From CAVOGJ01 sp963700865 (GTDB taxonomy: Bacteria; Planctomycetota; Planctomycetia; Pirellulales; Pirellulaceae): a DNA stretch of 64,000 nt. Within the stretch, counting starts at the first letter, position 1; every line of letters begins with the position of its first letter. This document shows, one piece after another, positions 27,043-38,190 of this stretch. The notes below the pieces were generated by a model. That model was given only the letters and a program-made list of their open reading frames with translations, had not been told where the DNA came from and ran no database searches. The stretch is from the NCBI GenBank assembly GCA_963700865.1, contig CAVOZC010000001.1, positions 620,001 through 684,000 of the forward strand. The letters run 5' to 3'. The position numbers were made by a program, and so were the translations under genes.

Positions 27043-30000
27043 CTACCGCAGGCGGCTGGCGGCCACGCCTTCCTTCTCCCGCTTGCGTCGGTAGTTCCAC
27101 ACCAGCAGCCCCATGAGTAGAGGCGGGATGGGGGGCAGCAGGCCAGCCATCCGTTTATAGCCGGTCTGGACGCGTCGAATCCCCAACTCCATGTCGCGTT
27201 CGATCTTCTTGCGATTTCGATCACGTTCCTGCTCCAGCCTCGTGACCTCGGCTTCGAATTTCATCTGTTCGTTTTCCATCACGAATGCCTCGCGCTGCTT
27301 GGCCGCGATGTAACGACTGCGAATATCCGGTCCAGCGTTGCCCGATGCCGCCTCTTCCTGCAGCTGCTTGACTTCCTCCTGGATCTTGCTCACGGCGGCT
27401 TGCATTTTCTCCTCGGCGGCGGAGCGTGCCGCCTCGAAGGCCTCCTTAAACTTAGAAGCCTCATCCAGCGCCTTCCCTCGCGCCTCTTCGGTCTGCAGGT
27501 TGACCATCTTCAGCGTGCTGTGCCGCGTCTTGCGTTTTCGCAGTTCGAGCAGTTCCTGATCGCCAGCCAAGCTATCCAGAATATTCAGGACGAAGGTGAC
27601 GTTATCAAATTCCCAGCCGATCTCCTCGTCGGGCTGTGACCTGAGCGCCAGAAATTCGGAACTGAGCAAATCGATGTCACCGACGTAGACCACGTGGACT
27701 TCCGGCGCTCGCTCCCGCGACTTCTCCGTGGTCGCCTTGTCACCTTCGGCCGGTGTCGATTCGACCTCCGCTTCGGCGGAGTTCGGGCTGCTTTCGGCCG
27801 TCGGCCCGGCCACTTGTGCCAGTAGGGGGCTACCGGCATCGGACATCTGAAACTTGCTCCGCTGCTCGCCGCGAATACGGGCGCCGAGGATGTAGCGTTT
27901 TTTTGTGTACCCGCTCTTGCGGGCATAGTCGAGCATCCGCGGGTCGCCCTGAAATTCCTGCAGCTCCGCAAACTCGATCTGCCCCGATTCATCCCCCGTC
28001 ATGACAAGCGGCGTGAAATCCAACCCCCGCGTGCCGAGATCACGAACGGCACCCGGATAGAGAAAGAGCAATTGTGACAATCCGGACGAAATCCCATCCT
28101 CGTTGTTGAAAGCATCGTCGCCGACGCCCGGCGCGTCGGGCGTGATAAAGACCCATTCGGGTGTGATGTTGGCGACGTTGACCTTGTTCTGATACGGATT
28201 GTAGTCTTGCCAGATGACCTCCGCATCGGCCAGGCCCTGACTGAAATCGGTCTGTTCGCCAGTCACCATGTCAATCCCCAAGGCGCTCCACAGTTGACGG
28301 ATATCCCCCTTGGGTTCGGGCGGCGGCGGCCGCCGCCAAACATGCCTCCCCCTTGAGGCGGCCGCGGCTGGCTGGTCGCCGGAACGCCCCGCATCATGGC
28401 CGGGAAGGGATCCTCAAAAATAGCGGTGGGTTGCCCGTTGGTGATGGCCGTTACCAGGTTATTCAGTACGGGCTGTGTCAGCGACGACGGTTGCACAACC
28501 ATCAGCACGTCATACACCCCGGCTTCCAGGGGCGTCGACAGATCGACTTCCTCGACATCGTACTGCTTTTCCAGTTCCTGGATGATTAACTGCTTGGGGC
28601 TTTGTCGGAACGTCTGCATATCAAACCCGCCGAACATCGACGCATCGGTCTTGACGACTCCGATTTTGCGGCGAGTCGCATTGGCCACGGTGGTGATGGA
28701 ACGGACGAGTTCATACTCGACGGGAATCCCCCGGTCGAAGAAAGGGATGACGACCCGCTCCAGGCCAGAGGAAAAAGCGGCTCCCAAAAAGAGATCTTCC
28801 TGCTTGATGCTGCCGCGATTTTGCGTCATGACGGTTTGAGCCGTGATGTTGTACTGATCCTCGGCGCGCTGTGCTTCTTCCGTGAAGGTGTCGAGATTAT
28901 CGTTCAAGCGAATCTGCACGTTCGCGCCCGCCAGGGCGTTAAACTCGCGGAGCATATTGACCAGATCGACCTTCGTCTGCACGTATTGCTCCGGCACCGA
29001 GCCGCTGACAAAGGCATCGATCAACACCGTGTGTTCGGTATCCAAATCACGCAAGATGCGCTTGGTATCCGGTGACAAAGAGCTGACTTTGCCGCTGGTC
29101 GCATCGTAACGCAACCAGTCGTGGTACGAGAAGAATTTGCTGGTCCCAAACGCGATGGCCAACACGGCCAGACCGCGGACCAGGTAGTGGCCAAGCATCG
29201 ACTTGCCGTCCCTGCCACCCGACCAGTGCCGCCGGCCGATGAGGATGATGCTGAGATAAATGCCAAGCACCGCGACCAGCAGGAAGAAAGACATCGACGC
29301 CCAGCTGATCACGCCCCGACCAAAATCGCTAAACCGCGACAGGTAGCTCCACCACGAAATTGACTGTGCCGCGACTCGGCCGGGCACGAGGCCGTCGACA
29401 TAGCGCAGTAAGACCAGAGGCGCATTCGCCAGCGCGCCGAGGATAAAGCTGACCGTCAGATTGCTGGTAAGGAAGGACGCGGCCATCCCCAGCGAGAGCA
29501 TGGCCAGGCCCATGAACCAGTAACCGATGTAGGTTGTCAGGAACAATCCGACGTCGACATCCCCCAACGACAACTGCAACAGTACGAGAAAATTGGTCAG
29601 CTGCGAAAAGAACAACGCCACCGAAAAAATGGCAACTGCGGCGAGATATTTGCCAAGCACAATATCGACATCGCTGGCGGGAATCGTCAACAACAACTCG
29701 TCGGTCCCTTCCTGGCGTTCCTCGGACCAGACGCTCATCGTGATCGCGGGGACAAACACGAGCATGATAAACGGCAAGTACTTGTTTAACTCGTCGAGCG
29801 TCGCCAGGTTGCGATTGAAAAACTCTTCGGGCCAGAAGGCACAGCACGAGCCGAGCAACATGAAGACGCAGATGAACACATAGCCGGTCGGATTGCTGAA
29901 ATAACCGACAAAATCGCGCTTCAGCACGGCGAACGAAGCGCATTTCGTCTTCTTGATGAACAGGCAAATCAGCACGAAGACCGCGGCCACGATTGCGTCA

Positions 30001-30047
30001 AACACGAGCAGCTTGGAGAGCTGCATGATAATTTCAAAACCATTCAT
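27043..30047 (-). pseudogene. Fused ABC-2 permease and GldG-like protein, broken by one frameshift
   Basis: One long protein (about 1000 residues when repaired) combining a GldF-like ABC-2 permease (residues 1-290; several membrane helices, VPAITMSVWSEERQEGTDEL typical of the family) with a GldG-like extracytoplasmic domain (from LRYDATSGKVSSLSPDTKRI). The first frame (30047-28263) derails near 28315 in a CGG-rich stretch; the second (to 27043) picks up at GIDMVTGEQTDFSQGLADAE, includes a coiled coil (KEAFEAARSAAEEKMQAAV) and ends in a C-terminal membrane helix (AGLLPPIPPLLMGLLVWNYR) with a basic tail. It sits between the ATPase and DUF4340 genes. GldFG acts in gliding in Bacteroidetes, but in Planctomycetes the function is unknown. 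Confidence 0.88.
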
Positions 30048-30129
30048 GGTGGCGACTTTTCTTCCCTACCAATGGATCATTGAAAATAGCCGACCTGGCT
30101 TGCCGTCTCGCACGGCCAGCCCAGGCCCG

Positions 30130-30870
30130 CTACGCATTGGCCGCTTCCAACGGCGTCGTCAATTGGCGAAACACTTCGTCCAGGTGCCCACGACGGGTGA
30201 GTTCCGAGATGGCGCCGTCATACACCAGACGTCCTTCGTTGATCACGATTGCCCGCGAGGCCATCGCATCGACTTCCTGCATGATGTGCGTGGACAGCAG
30301 AATCGTTTTTTCCTGCCCCAGCTTGAGCAGCGTCTCGCGCACATCGTGAATTTGATTCGGGTCCAGCCCCGCTGTCGGCTCGTCCATGATCAACACATCG
30401 GGTTCGTGCAGCAGGGCTTGGGCCATCCCGACTCGCTGACGAAACCCCTTGGAGAGCTTGCCGGCCGGCTTGTAAAGCACGCTGTCCAGTTTGCAGAGGT
30501 TGATCACATAGTCCATCCGGTCCTGCAACAGCTTGGGCGGCATCCCTCGCGAAGAACCAAAAAACTGCAAATGGCCATAAGGGGTCATGTCGGGATAGAG
30601 CGGACCATTTTCGGGCAGATAGCCCAGGCGATTCGAACCGGCAATGCGATCCGAGGCCATGTCATGCCCGGCAATCCAAGCCCGCCCTTCCGACGGAGCC
30701 AGATATCCGGTCAGCAGTTTCATCGTTGTGCTCTTGCCGGCGCCGTTGGGCCCCAGAAAGGCGACGACTTCGCCACGATTCACTTTGAACGAAACATCTC
30801 GGCAAGCCGCAAAGGCACCGTAAAATTTCGAGAGCCGCTCAGCCTCGATCATCGGCCGCTGGTTGTTCAT
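30130..30870 (-). CDS. ABC transporter ATP-binding protein, GldA-like
   Basis: Cytoplasmic ATPase partner of the downstream permease. In 246 residues it has Walker A GPNGAGKST, a Q-loop region with GYLPENGPLYPDMT, the signature LSKGFRQRVGMAQAL, Walker B VLIMDEPTAGLDPNQI and the H-loop histidine in LLSTHIMQEVDA, all intact. The LSKGFRQRVG signature is characteristic of the GldA/ABC-2 export group. The start ATG at 30868-30870 has AGGGCGGAAG just upstream; 12 open codons before it are ignored. First gene of the three-gene unit ATPase, permease-GldG, DUF4340, with 82 bp to the next. Confidence 0.93.
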   Translation of the reverse strand: MNNQRPMIEAERLSKFYGAFAACRDVSFKVNRGEVVAFLGPNGAGKSTTMKLLTGYLAPSEGRAWIAGHDMASDRIAGSNRLGYLPENGPLYPDMTPYGHLQFFGSSRGMPPKLLQDRMDYVINLCKLDSVLYKPAGKLSKGFRQRVGMAQALLHEPDVLIMDEPTAGLDPNQIHDVRETLLKLGQEKTILLSTHIMQEVDAMASRAIVINEGRLVYDGAISELTRRGHLDEVFRQLTTPLEAANA

Positions 30871-31199
30871 CTTCCGCCCTCTTTCGTATCCCTGAAACCC
30901 AAGCATCGAAACCCGCGGCTCGACATCCGTTCTCTAGCATCGAAGGGAGTTGCTGCGGGCATGTCGCTGCCGGAGGCAGCCTCGGTTCGGTCCTCAAGAA
31001 GGCCAGCATCATCTGCGGGCCCAAACCTCGGAGCACAAACCTCAAACAAGGCCCACGCTCGGACAGCCCCTGGAAAGGTAACCGCGGGGGTCCAAATTCT
31101 TACCGAAAAAACCCGCGAACTCAAGACCGCAGCCATCCGCCGGCACGTTCCCCGACTCGTCCAGGCGACCCACGATGGCACCCAAAGGGCCCATGATCG
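30871..31199. other. Intergenic region upstream of the ABC operon
   Basis: 329 bp between the end of nadB and the start of the ABC operon, both on the minus strand. It should hold the operon promoter; I see no convincing motif, repeat or small gene. Confidence 0.4.
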
Positions 31200-32831
31200 C
31201 TAGGCGTCTGATCGCTGGAAGGCCAAATGACGCTGCCAATCTGGATCCCTGGTTTCGGGAAAATCGGAGCGCAGGTGCGTTCCTCGCGATTCCTCACGCA
31301 ATAAAGCCGCTTCCACAATCAATCGCGACACGAGAATCATATTCTGCAGCTCCCAACCGGTCGGGTCGGGAAATTGCCGAGGCAGCACCAGCCGGCACCA
31401 GCCCTCGATCGCCTGTCGCGCCTCCTCGAGCGGACCCTGCTCACGTCGCACTCCGGCCGCACGCCACATCAGGCTCTTGAGCGTATTACGAATATCGCTC
31501 AAATCCAGACGCTCGGTCGCCCCAGTCGCCGGCGGATGGCTGAGGGGTATCGCGCGCAGATCATCCGGGATGCGGGCCGCCTCGCGCGAAGCCGCTTCGC
31601 CCGCCGTCACACCGTAGACAATCCCCTCCAGTAGACTGTTCGAAGCCAGGCGATTGGCACCATGCAACCCGCTCGAGGTCACCTCACCCGCCGCCCACAG
31701 ACGAGGCAATGTCGTTCGCCCCTCGTCGTCCACCGTGACACCACCCATCATATAGTGTGCTCCGGGGCGAACGGGGATCGGGTCGCTGGCAATGTCGATC
31801 CCGAACTCGCGGCACATCTGCGAAATGCCCGGAAACCGCTGATGGACGAAATCGCGGTCGAGATGGCTGAGGTCCAGGTAAACATTGGGGCGGCGCGTCT
31901 TCTGCATCTGCGTTACGATCGCCTGAGCCACGATATCGCGCGGCGCCAGTTCGGCCCGCTCGTCGTAGTCGGGCATGAAACGATAACCGGCAGCGTCGAC
32001 CAGCCGAGCCCCCTCGCCACGCATCGCCTCGGTAATCAGGCTGCGACTACTACCGGCAATATACAGCACCGTGGGATGGAACTGGACGAACTCCATATCC
32101 CGTACCTCGGCGCCAGCGCGAAACGCCATGGCGTGACCATCACCGGTCGCCACTGGGGGATTGGTCGTCTCTCGATACACCTGCCCAGTGCCGCCGGTAC
32201 AGAGAATCGTTTGCTTCGCCCAGATGAACGTCTTGCCATGATGTGGATTCCAGACCAGTGCCCCGCGACAGACCCCTTCATGGACCAACAGATCGAGTGT
32301 AAACGTCCGTTCCCACATCTGCACATTCGGGGTCTCACGAGCCCGCTCGATGACGGCCCGCATAATTTCCGCGCCCGTCGCATCTCCCTGGGCATGCAGG
32401 ATGCGATTGCGGCCGTGGCCTCCCTCACGCCCCAGCAACAACTCCTCACCCGACTGGTCAAATCGCGTGCCCCAGGCAATCAACTCCCGAATGCGAGCGG
32501 GCCCCGCCTGGACCACACGTTCCACCACCGATCGATCGCAAAGCGAACCTCCCGCCACCATCGTGTCCTCGACGTGCTCCGCGAAACTATCGAGCGGAGA
32601 CATCACGCCAGCAATCCCGCCTTGCGCATAATTGCTATTCGATTCGCGCCACTCATCTTTCGTAACCACCAATACCGACATTTGAGGATCGCAGGCAATC
32701 GCGGAACGCAAACCGGCCAGTCCCCCACCCGCGACAAAGATGTCGGTGAAATAATGTGGAATCCTTTTCGGATCAAACGGCACGAGATAGCGAGGAATGG
32801 TAAGACCTTGCGCTGGCAGGTGAACGGGCAA
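31200..32831 (-). CDS. nadB: L-aspartate oxidase
   Basis: Flavoenzyme oxidising L-aspartate to iminoaspartate, first step of de novo NAD synthesis. The protein has the FAD-binding FVAGGGLAGLRSAI, the NSNYAQGGIAGV motif, the HAQGDATGAEIMRA region (HARGDATG-like, with Q for R), EFVQFHPTVLY, and the MMGGVTVDDEGRTTLPRLWA flavin segment, then a helical C-terminal domain. The longest frame opens at a TTG (32867) without a ribosome site. I prefer the TTG at 32829-32831 because AAGGAG lies 5 nt before it and it still precedes the FAD domain by about 27 residues. nadA and nadC are not in the window. Confidence 0.93.
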   Translation of the reverse strand: MPVHLPAQGLTIPRYLVPFDPKRIPHYFTDIFVAGGGLAGLRSAIACDPQMSVLVVTKDEWRESNSNYAQGGIAGVMSPLDSFAEHVEDTMVAGGSLCDRSVVERVVQAGPARIRELIAWGTRFDQSGEELLLGREGGHGRNRILHAQGDATGAEIMRAVIERARETPNVQMWERTFTLDLLVHEGVCRGALVWNPHHGKTFIWAKQTILCTGGTGQVYRETTNPPVATGDGHAMAFRAGAEVRDMEFVQFHPTVLYIAGSSRSLITEAMRGEGARLVDAAGYRFMPDYDERAELAPRDIVAQAIVTQMQKTRRPNVYLDLSHLDRDFVHQRFPGISQMCREFGIDIASDPIPVRPGAHYMMGGVTVDDEGRTTLPRLWAAGEVTSSGLHGANRLASNSLLEGIVYGVTAGEAASREAARIPDDLRAIPLSHPPATGATERLDLSDIRNTLKSLMWRAAGVRREQGPLEEARQAIEGWCRLVLPRQFPDPTGWELQNMILVSRLIVEAALLREESRGTHLRSDFPETRDPDWQRHLAFQRSDA

Positions 32832-32882
32832 ATCTGGCTCCTTGCAAGAATCGATCGATGGCGGCAATGGAACGCGGCCGGG

Positions 32883-35800
32883 TTACGGTGCGCCCTTGGC
32901 ACCCCCCAAACCCTTCAAATAGGCTTCATACTGCTCGGCGTATTCGGGCGGTGGCGGACTGCGGGTCCCCGCATCGGTCACCCGGTTGTTCTTATCAACG
33001 CGCTTCCCCGCGCTTCGCAGCGGGTCGCGGCCGGGCTGCAACCCCAGGCTGCGGAGCGCCTCATTCCATGCGCTCGGCTCCCCCGCTGGCCCTGGCCCGG
33101 ATGCGGCCGCTTCGCGGCGCAGCTGTTCCCAGCGGGCCAGGAATTCGTCCCGCTGTGCTGGCGTCCAGCCTAAACGGTCCAACAACTCCCGGTCGTCTGG
33201 CTGATCCTGAAGATAATCCAACACCATATCGGTCGCCTTCCGCGCATACTCCAAATTGGGATCGGTGCCCCCGGGCTCCATCCCCAACTCCCCGGTCCCC
33301 CGCTCACCACGATCTCCGCCGGACGTGGCCCCGCCGGTCGACTGGGTGCGCCGGACGCTTCCCCTGAGGACGATCCATCCTGGGAGGGTGACGACGCATC
33401 CGCACCCGCCGGCGGGCCCTCGGCCGATGTCGGTTCTGCCGACGACCCGTCGCGAGACGACTCACCCGCGGCCTTCCCCGCCTGCGAGGCGGCCGAACCG
33501 TCTCCCGTCTCTTCCGCCTGCGACTCGCCCTCACCCGACTCACCTTGTCCCGACTCACCTTGCCCCGACTCACCTTGCCCTCGCCCGACTCACCTTCCCC
33601 CGACTCACCTTGCCCCGACTCACCTTGCCCCGACTCGCCTTGTCCCGACTCGCCTTGTCCCGACTCACCTTCGCCCGACTCGCCGATTTCTGCTTCGCCG
33701 GTCCCCGGTTCCGCCGGCCCCGGGTCGCGTTGGCCCTCCGCTGCGCCGCTGTCTGGCTCCGCTGCCCCCATGTCACCCTCGCCCATGTCACCCTCGCCCG
33801 CACCCGGATCTGGCTCGGCCGTCTCCTCTCCCGTCTCGGTCGAGGCGTCCTCAGCCGGTGCACCCGCCGGGCGATCCGGCGTGCCATCGGTCCCCGGGTC
33901 GCCTTGGTCACCGGTTGTCGCGGATTCTTGGTCCGCCGCGGCCTTCGTCGGCGCCGCACCATCGGACGGCGCTGCCCCGGAATCGCCCGTCGATGGTGAC
34001 GCGCCCTCTGGCCGTGCGCCAAACTTTTCCTGCATATGTTCAAGGATGCGATCAAACGCATCGGGGTCTTCACTGCCGTCGCTCGCTAACGGCTCCTGGG
34101 AGGCATCATCTCCCGCTGCCACAGACTCTCCTGTCTCGCTCGCAGATTCGCTGGCCCCCCCCTGCTGATCCAGGGTGGTTCCTGGGCCCCCGTCCTCGCC
34201 CGGCAGCCCTTCCCGCGTCGGCTCGCCGTCCGCTGGGGTCTGGTCGGTGGCCTCACCGCCCGTGGGTGGCTGGCCCGGCGGTTGCTTGCCAGCCGATGGT
34301 TCACCCTTTGACGGCTCCCCGTCACTTGAATTCTGACCGCCACCCGGATTTTCTCCACCACCTTCGCTTGGGCCATCTCCTGGCTGCTGGTCGCCAGCAG
34401 AGGTGTCGCCGGCGCCAGGGTCAGGCTCTCCGGACGGAGAGCGTTCCGCCTGGTCGGCGTCTCCCTCTTGCTGCCCGGCCTCCGACGGCCGATCACCCGC
34501 CGCACCGGCTCCGGTTTCCTCACCTGCCAGGCCGCCCCCGTCCTCGCCGTTGGCCGATGGCTCGCCTGACATTTGATCCGCTTGTTCGCTTTCCCCACCG
34601 GCACCCTGCGGTTCCCCGTTCGCGCCGCCCTGCTCCGAGCCATCCCCTGTTTCGCCACCTCCGGCCGGTGCATCTCCCTGTTGAGCCTGGTTCTCTCCCT
34701 GCTTCCCCTCGCCGTCGTCAGCCTCATCGCCGGCTTCCGGCGGGGCATCCTCGTTCGACAGTCCGGGCTGCCGGCTGGACGATCCATCGGCGGCGGGGCC
34801 CGCAACGATTTGGAGCGCGTGCCAGGGGGTGATGGCCGAATTGGGGGCCACCTCCCCAGTGAGCGCATCGCGGCGGGTATCCCTTGCCTGGCCGCGATAG
34901 AGGACGACGTCCCCCACCCGCAGCCCCAGGGCCTGGGGACGAAATGCGTATTCCAGGCGTTGGGCCCCCTCGGCTGGCACGTCGACCAGCAGGGATTCGT
35001 CGAGCAATTTTTCGTTGTTGACCACCGCCTGCAGACGGACGTCGGCGAGCCCGTAATCGGGATCGAGCGCGCGAAGCTGGATCATCTGTCGGGCCTGGAT
35101 CGGCACCTGCACCCGCAATCGATTGGGAATCAGGATATCCACCAGCGGCGACAGATCGGGCGTCACCACAATGGGATATTCGATCCATTCCTCATTGGTT
35201 TGCCCATCCTGGGAGGTAAAGCGCAACTGATAGGCCTGATGAAGCGGCGTCTTACGATCTTCCTTTAGCGCGAGCACGAACGTGGCCCTCGCCGTTCGTC
35301 CCTCGTGGGTCATCGTCAGGCGATCTTTCGCAGCCGCTTGATCGTCGGTGGTCAGGTCCGGGTCGAAGTCAATCCTGGCCTGACGAATGTCCTGATTGGC
35401 CCGAGCCACAATCGTGACCCGCGTCCCCTCGACGCCGCGGATATCGCCACCGTCCCGGGTCGTCTCCGCGACGAGCCCCGTGTACTCCGGTGGCTCGTAG
35501 CGGATCTCTTCCACGAAAATGGTCGGGGACGGCGAAACGCGAATCCGAAAGGGACCAGCGACGGCATCTCCAGAGATGATTCGGTAATCGATATCCCGTT
35601 CGATCCCCCGTGTTCCCTCGGGCAGGCTGCTGGTATGGCGCAAACCGGGCTCGTCCAAAAACATGGGCAGGCGTCGATCGCTGACTTGACCATCCGGCGT
35701 CGAATAGACCAGCCACACGTCCGCCGGATCATCCGGCCGATCGACCACCGCCGAAATGGCAACACGCCGCCCAGCGTAGACCGAAATATCTCCCGGCCGC

Positions 35801-36429
35801 ACATCGCCAATCCGCACGCGCGTCGGCCGCGCGATGTCACTGAACGGTCGGAAGACCCGAGCCAGCGTTTGGAACGGACTCTTGGGTGACAGAAACGTAT
35901 AGCCGGCGAATACGCAAAGGGTGATTAACAGAGCCAGGCACACACGGATCAATGGAGATTGATCGACGGCCGACTCCAATTCGACTTGCGACAACCGCTG
36001 TGCGGCCTGCTGCTCCACCTCGCGATAGACGACTTCACGCAAATGATCTCGTTTCGGTCGCAGCATGACGAAGTTGATCAGGCTGCTTTTCAACGTCGGC
36101 TCACTGCGCTCCGCCAGCACCGCCGCATAGGCCGGGTTGATCGAGCGGAGCATTTCGGGGACGACGTGGCGGAGGATAAAGTAGGCGCTGGCGCCGAGCA
36201 ATGCAGCCAGGCCGGCCAGGCGCCCCCAGATTCCGAGATCAACGACCCAGTGATCAAGGATGACCAATATCAGCAGCCACGCCACGCCGACCGCGGCGAG
36301 CATCATCACGTGCCGAGCGATATCGGAAAGTTTCACGTGCGAGCGGATGCGAGCCAATTCGCGATCGACGAAATCATCGTACTTGATGACTTGCCTCGCT
36401 TTGCTGCTCTGTTTGACGCCGGTCGACAT
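32883..36429 (-). pseudogene. Very large membrane protein with low-complexity linker (DUF4175-like), one frameshift
   Basis: About 1175 residues when repaired. The N-terminus has three membrane helices (about 39-60, 68-88, 165-185), followed by about 400 residues of beta-rich extracytoplasmic sequence, resembling DUF4175-type proteins that planctomycete genomes often carry. From about residue 550 to 1050 the chain is Gly/Ser/Glu/Pro/Asp-rich and very low in complexity, including 15-bp DNA repeats encoding GESGQ. The frame breaks in that repeat near 33573-33592, where one unit is 20 nt instead of 15; downstream, GESGQ units resume in another frame and run into a conserved-looking C-terminal domain (ARKATDMVLDYLQDQPDDRE, GRDPLRSAGKRVDKNN). 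Function unknown. Confidence 0.75.
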
Positions 36430-36720
36430 ATTGGTTCCTGTACTGAGTCCCCGCGACCCCCACTCCGCCTTCGCTCAATCTTTTATTATAGGTGTCAACC
36501 GGCGATCCAGGAAAAGACTTCCCGAGGTAGCCGGTCTTGGGCAAGCGACCGGTCGACCGCCGCGGCTCCCAGGAAACGGCCCCCTGGAAGGTCGACGAGG
36601 GCCGAGGGGACCATTCAGACGTCGGCCAACGGGCGGAGCGACGGCAAATTGGCTCGCGGTGGCCACCAAGGAGAGCCTGCCCGATTCATCACAGGCGTCG
36701 CGGTCACGGTGACGCCCATC

Positions 36721-37935
36721 CTAGCGCATCCGCTGCTGCAGGCCTTCATCGAGCTTGGACAGGAATCCGGTCGTTGTCAGGTATTTCTGGTCCGGACCGA
36801 TCAGCAGCGCCAGGTCCTTGGTCATAAATCCTGCCTCGACGGTTTCGACACAGATACGTTCGACCGCATCGGCGAATTCGACGACAGCCGGCGTGTCATC
36901 AAATTGCCCACGGTACTTTAAACCGCGCGTCCAGGCGAAGATTGAGGCGATTGGATTGGTCGACGTTTCTTTGCCCTGCTGATGTTGACGGTAGTGGCGG
37001 GTGACCGTGCCGTGAGCCGCCTCGGCCTCAATTGTCTTCCCGTCGGGTGTCATCAGTACGGAAGTCATCAACCCCAGCGAACCAAACCCTTGGGCCACCG
37101 TGTCGGACTGGACATCGCCGTCGTAATTCTTGCAAGCCCACACAAACCCTCCGGACCATTTCATCACACAAGCCACCATATCATCGATCAATCGATGCTC
37201 GTAGGTCAGCCCGGCCGCCGCGAATTTACGTGCGAACTCCTTGTCGAATACCTCCTGAAACAGGTCCTTAAAACGCCCATCGTAGGCCTTGAGAATCGTA
37301 TTCTTCGTGGACATATAGAGAGGCCAGCCGCGAAGGAGCGCGTAGTTCATGCACGCGCGGGCAAACCCCCGAATGGAATCGTCGAGATTGTACATGCCCA
37401 TCGCGATCCCGGGCGATGGAAAGTCGAACAACTCATATTCGCTGGCCTCCCCGCCATCGGCCGGTTGAAACTTGATCGTCACCTTTCCGGCGCTGCGGAC
37501 GCGGAAATCGCAGGCACGATACTGGTCGCCATAGGCGTGACGACCGATGACAATCGGTTCGGTCCAACCCGGAACGAGACGCGGGACGTTCTCGCACAAG
37601 ATCGGTTCGCGAAACACCGTGCCACCCAGGATGTTTCGGATCGTACCGTTGGGCGACTTCCACATCGACTTCAAGCCGAACTCGTCGACGCGTGCCTCAT
37701 CGGGCGTGATTGTGGCGCACTTGACACCGACGCCATGCTTCTTGATTGCCTCGGCCGCTTCGACCGTAATGCGGTCGTCCGTCGCGTCTCGCGATTGAAT
37801 GCCCAAATCGTAATACAGCAGATTCACGTCCAGGTAAGGCAGGATCAGACGGTCCTTAATGAACTGCCAGATGATCCGCGTCATCTCGTCGCCGTCGAGT
37901 TCGACAATCGGATTCAGGACCTTGATTTTCGACAT
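36721..37935 (-). CDS. icd: NADP-dependent isocitrate dehydrogenase (eukaryote-like type)
   Basis: Oxidative decarboxylation of isocitrate in the TCA cycle. The 404-residue protein matches the eukaryote-like dimeric IDH class: VELDGDEMTRIIWQFIK at the start, the substrate segment SPNGTIRNILGGTVFREPI, IGRHAYGDQYRACDF, the catalytic-region YDGDVQSDTVAQGFGSLGLM, and EAAHGTVTRHYRQHQQG for NADP. Two adjacent ATGs exist at 37938 and 37935; the second is chosen since it lies 6 nt after AGGAG, while the first would be too close. It is separated from the large membrane protein by about 290 bp in which I see nothing notable. Confidence 0.96.
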   Translation of the reverse strand: MSKIKVLNPIVELDGDEMTRIIWQFIKDRLILPYLDVNLLYYDLGIQSRDATDDRITVEAAEAIKKHGVGVKCATITPDEARVDEFGLKSMWKSPNGTIRNILGGTVFREPILCENVPRLVPGWTEPIVIGRHAYGDQYRACDFRVRSAGKVTIKFQPADGGEASEYELFDFPSPGIAMGMYNLDDSIRGFARACMNYALLRGWPLYMSTKNTILKAYDGRFKDLFQEVFDKEFARKFAAAGLTYEHRLIDDMVACVMKWSGGFVWACKNYDGDVQSDTVAQGFGSLGLMTSVLMTPDGKTIEAEAAHGTVTRHYRQHQQGKETSTNPIASIFAWTRGLKYRGQFDDTPAVVEFADAVERICVETVEAGFMTKDLALLIGPDQKYLTTTGFLSKLDEGLQQRMR

Positions 37936-38190
37936 CATTGACTCCTGGAAGTGAAGCGGACGATCGGGTGCGGGAGAGACGTGTGGCGGACGGTACCCGC
38001 AGCTCGCCGATTGCCCTTCATAGAGACCGCGTGGGGGGAACGCGGACCGTAACAGATGCATTTCTGACCGTCAACGACCGAGACGGGACAACCGACCCTC
38101 CTCGGTCGCCTCCAAGAATAGCTCCCCGCTGGCGTGATTCCGAAAAAAATCCGACTTGCCGCGCCGCGCGGCTTTTTTCATAACTGGAGC

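Noticed and set aside
29953..31203. 416-residue plus-strand frame
   Set aside because: Antisense to the ABC ATPase gene, which has all Walker and signature motifs; the plus frame has no recognisable domain.
31662..33173. 503-residue plus-strand frame
   Set aside because: It is antisense to nadB and the end of the large membrane protein gene; it shows no motif, while the minus strand encodes a clear NadB.
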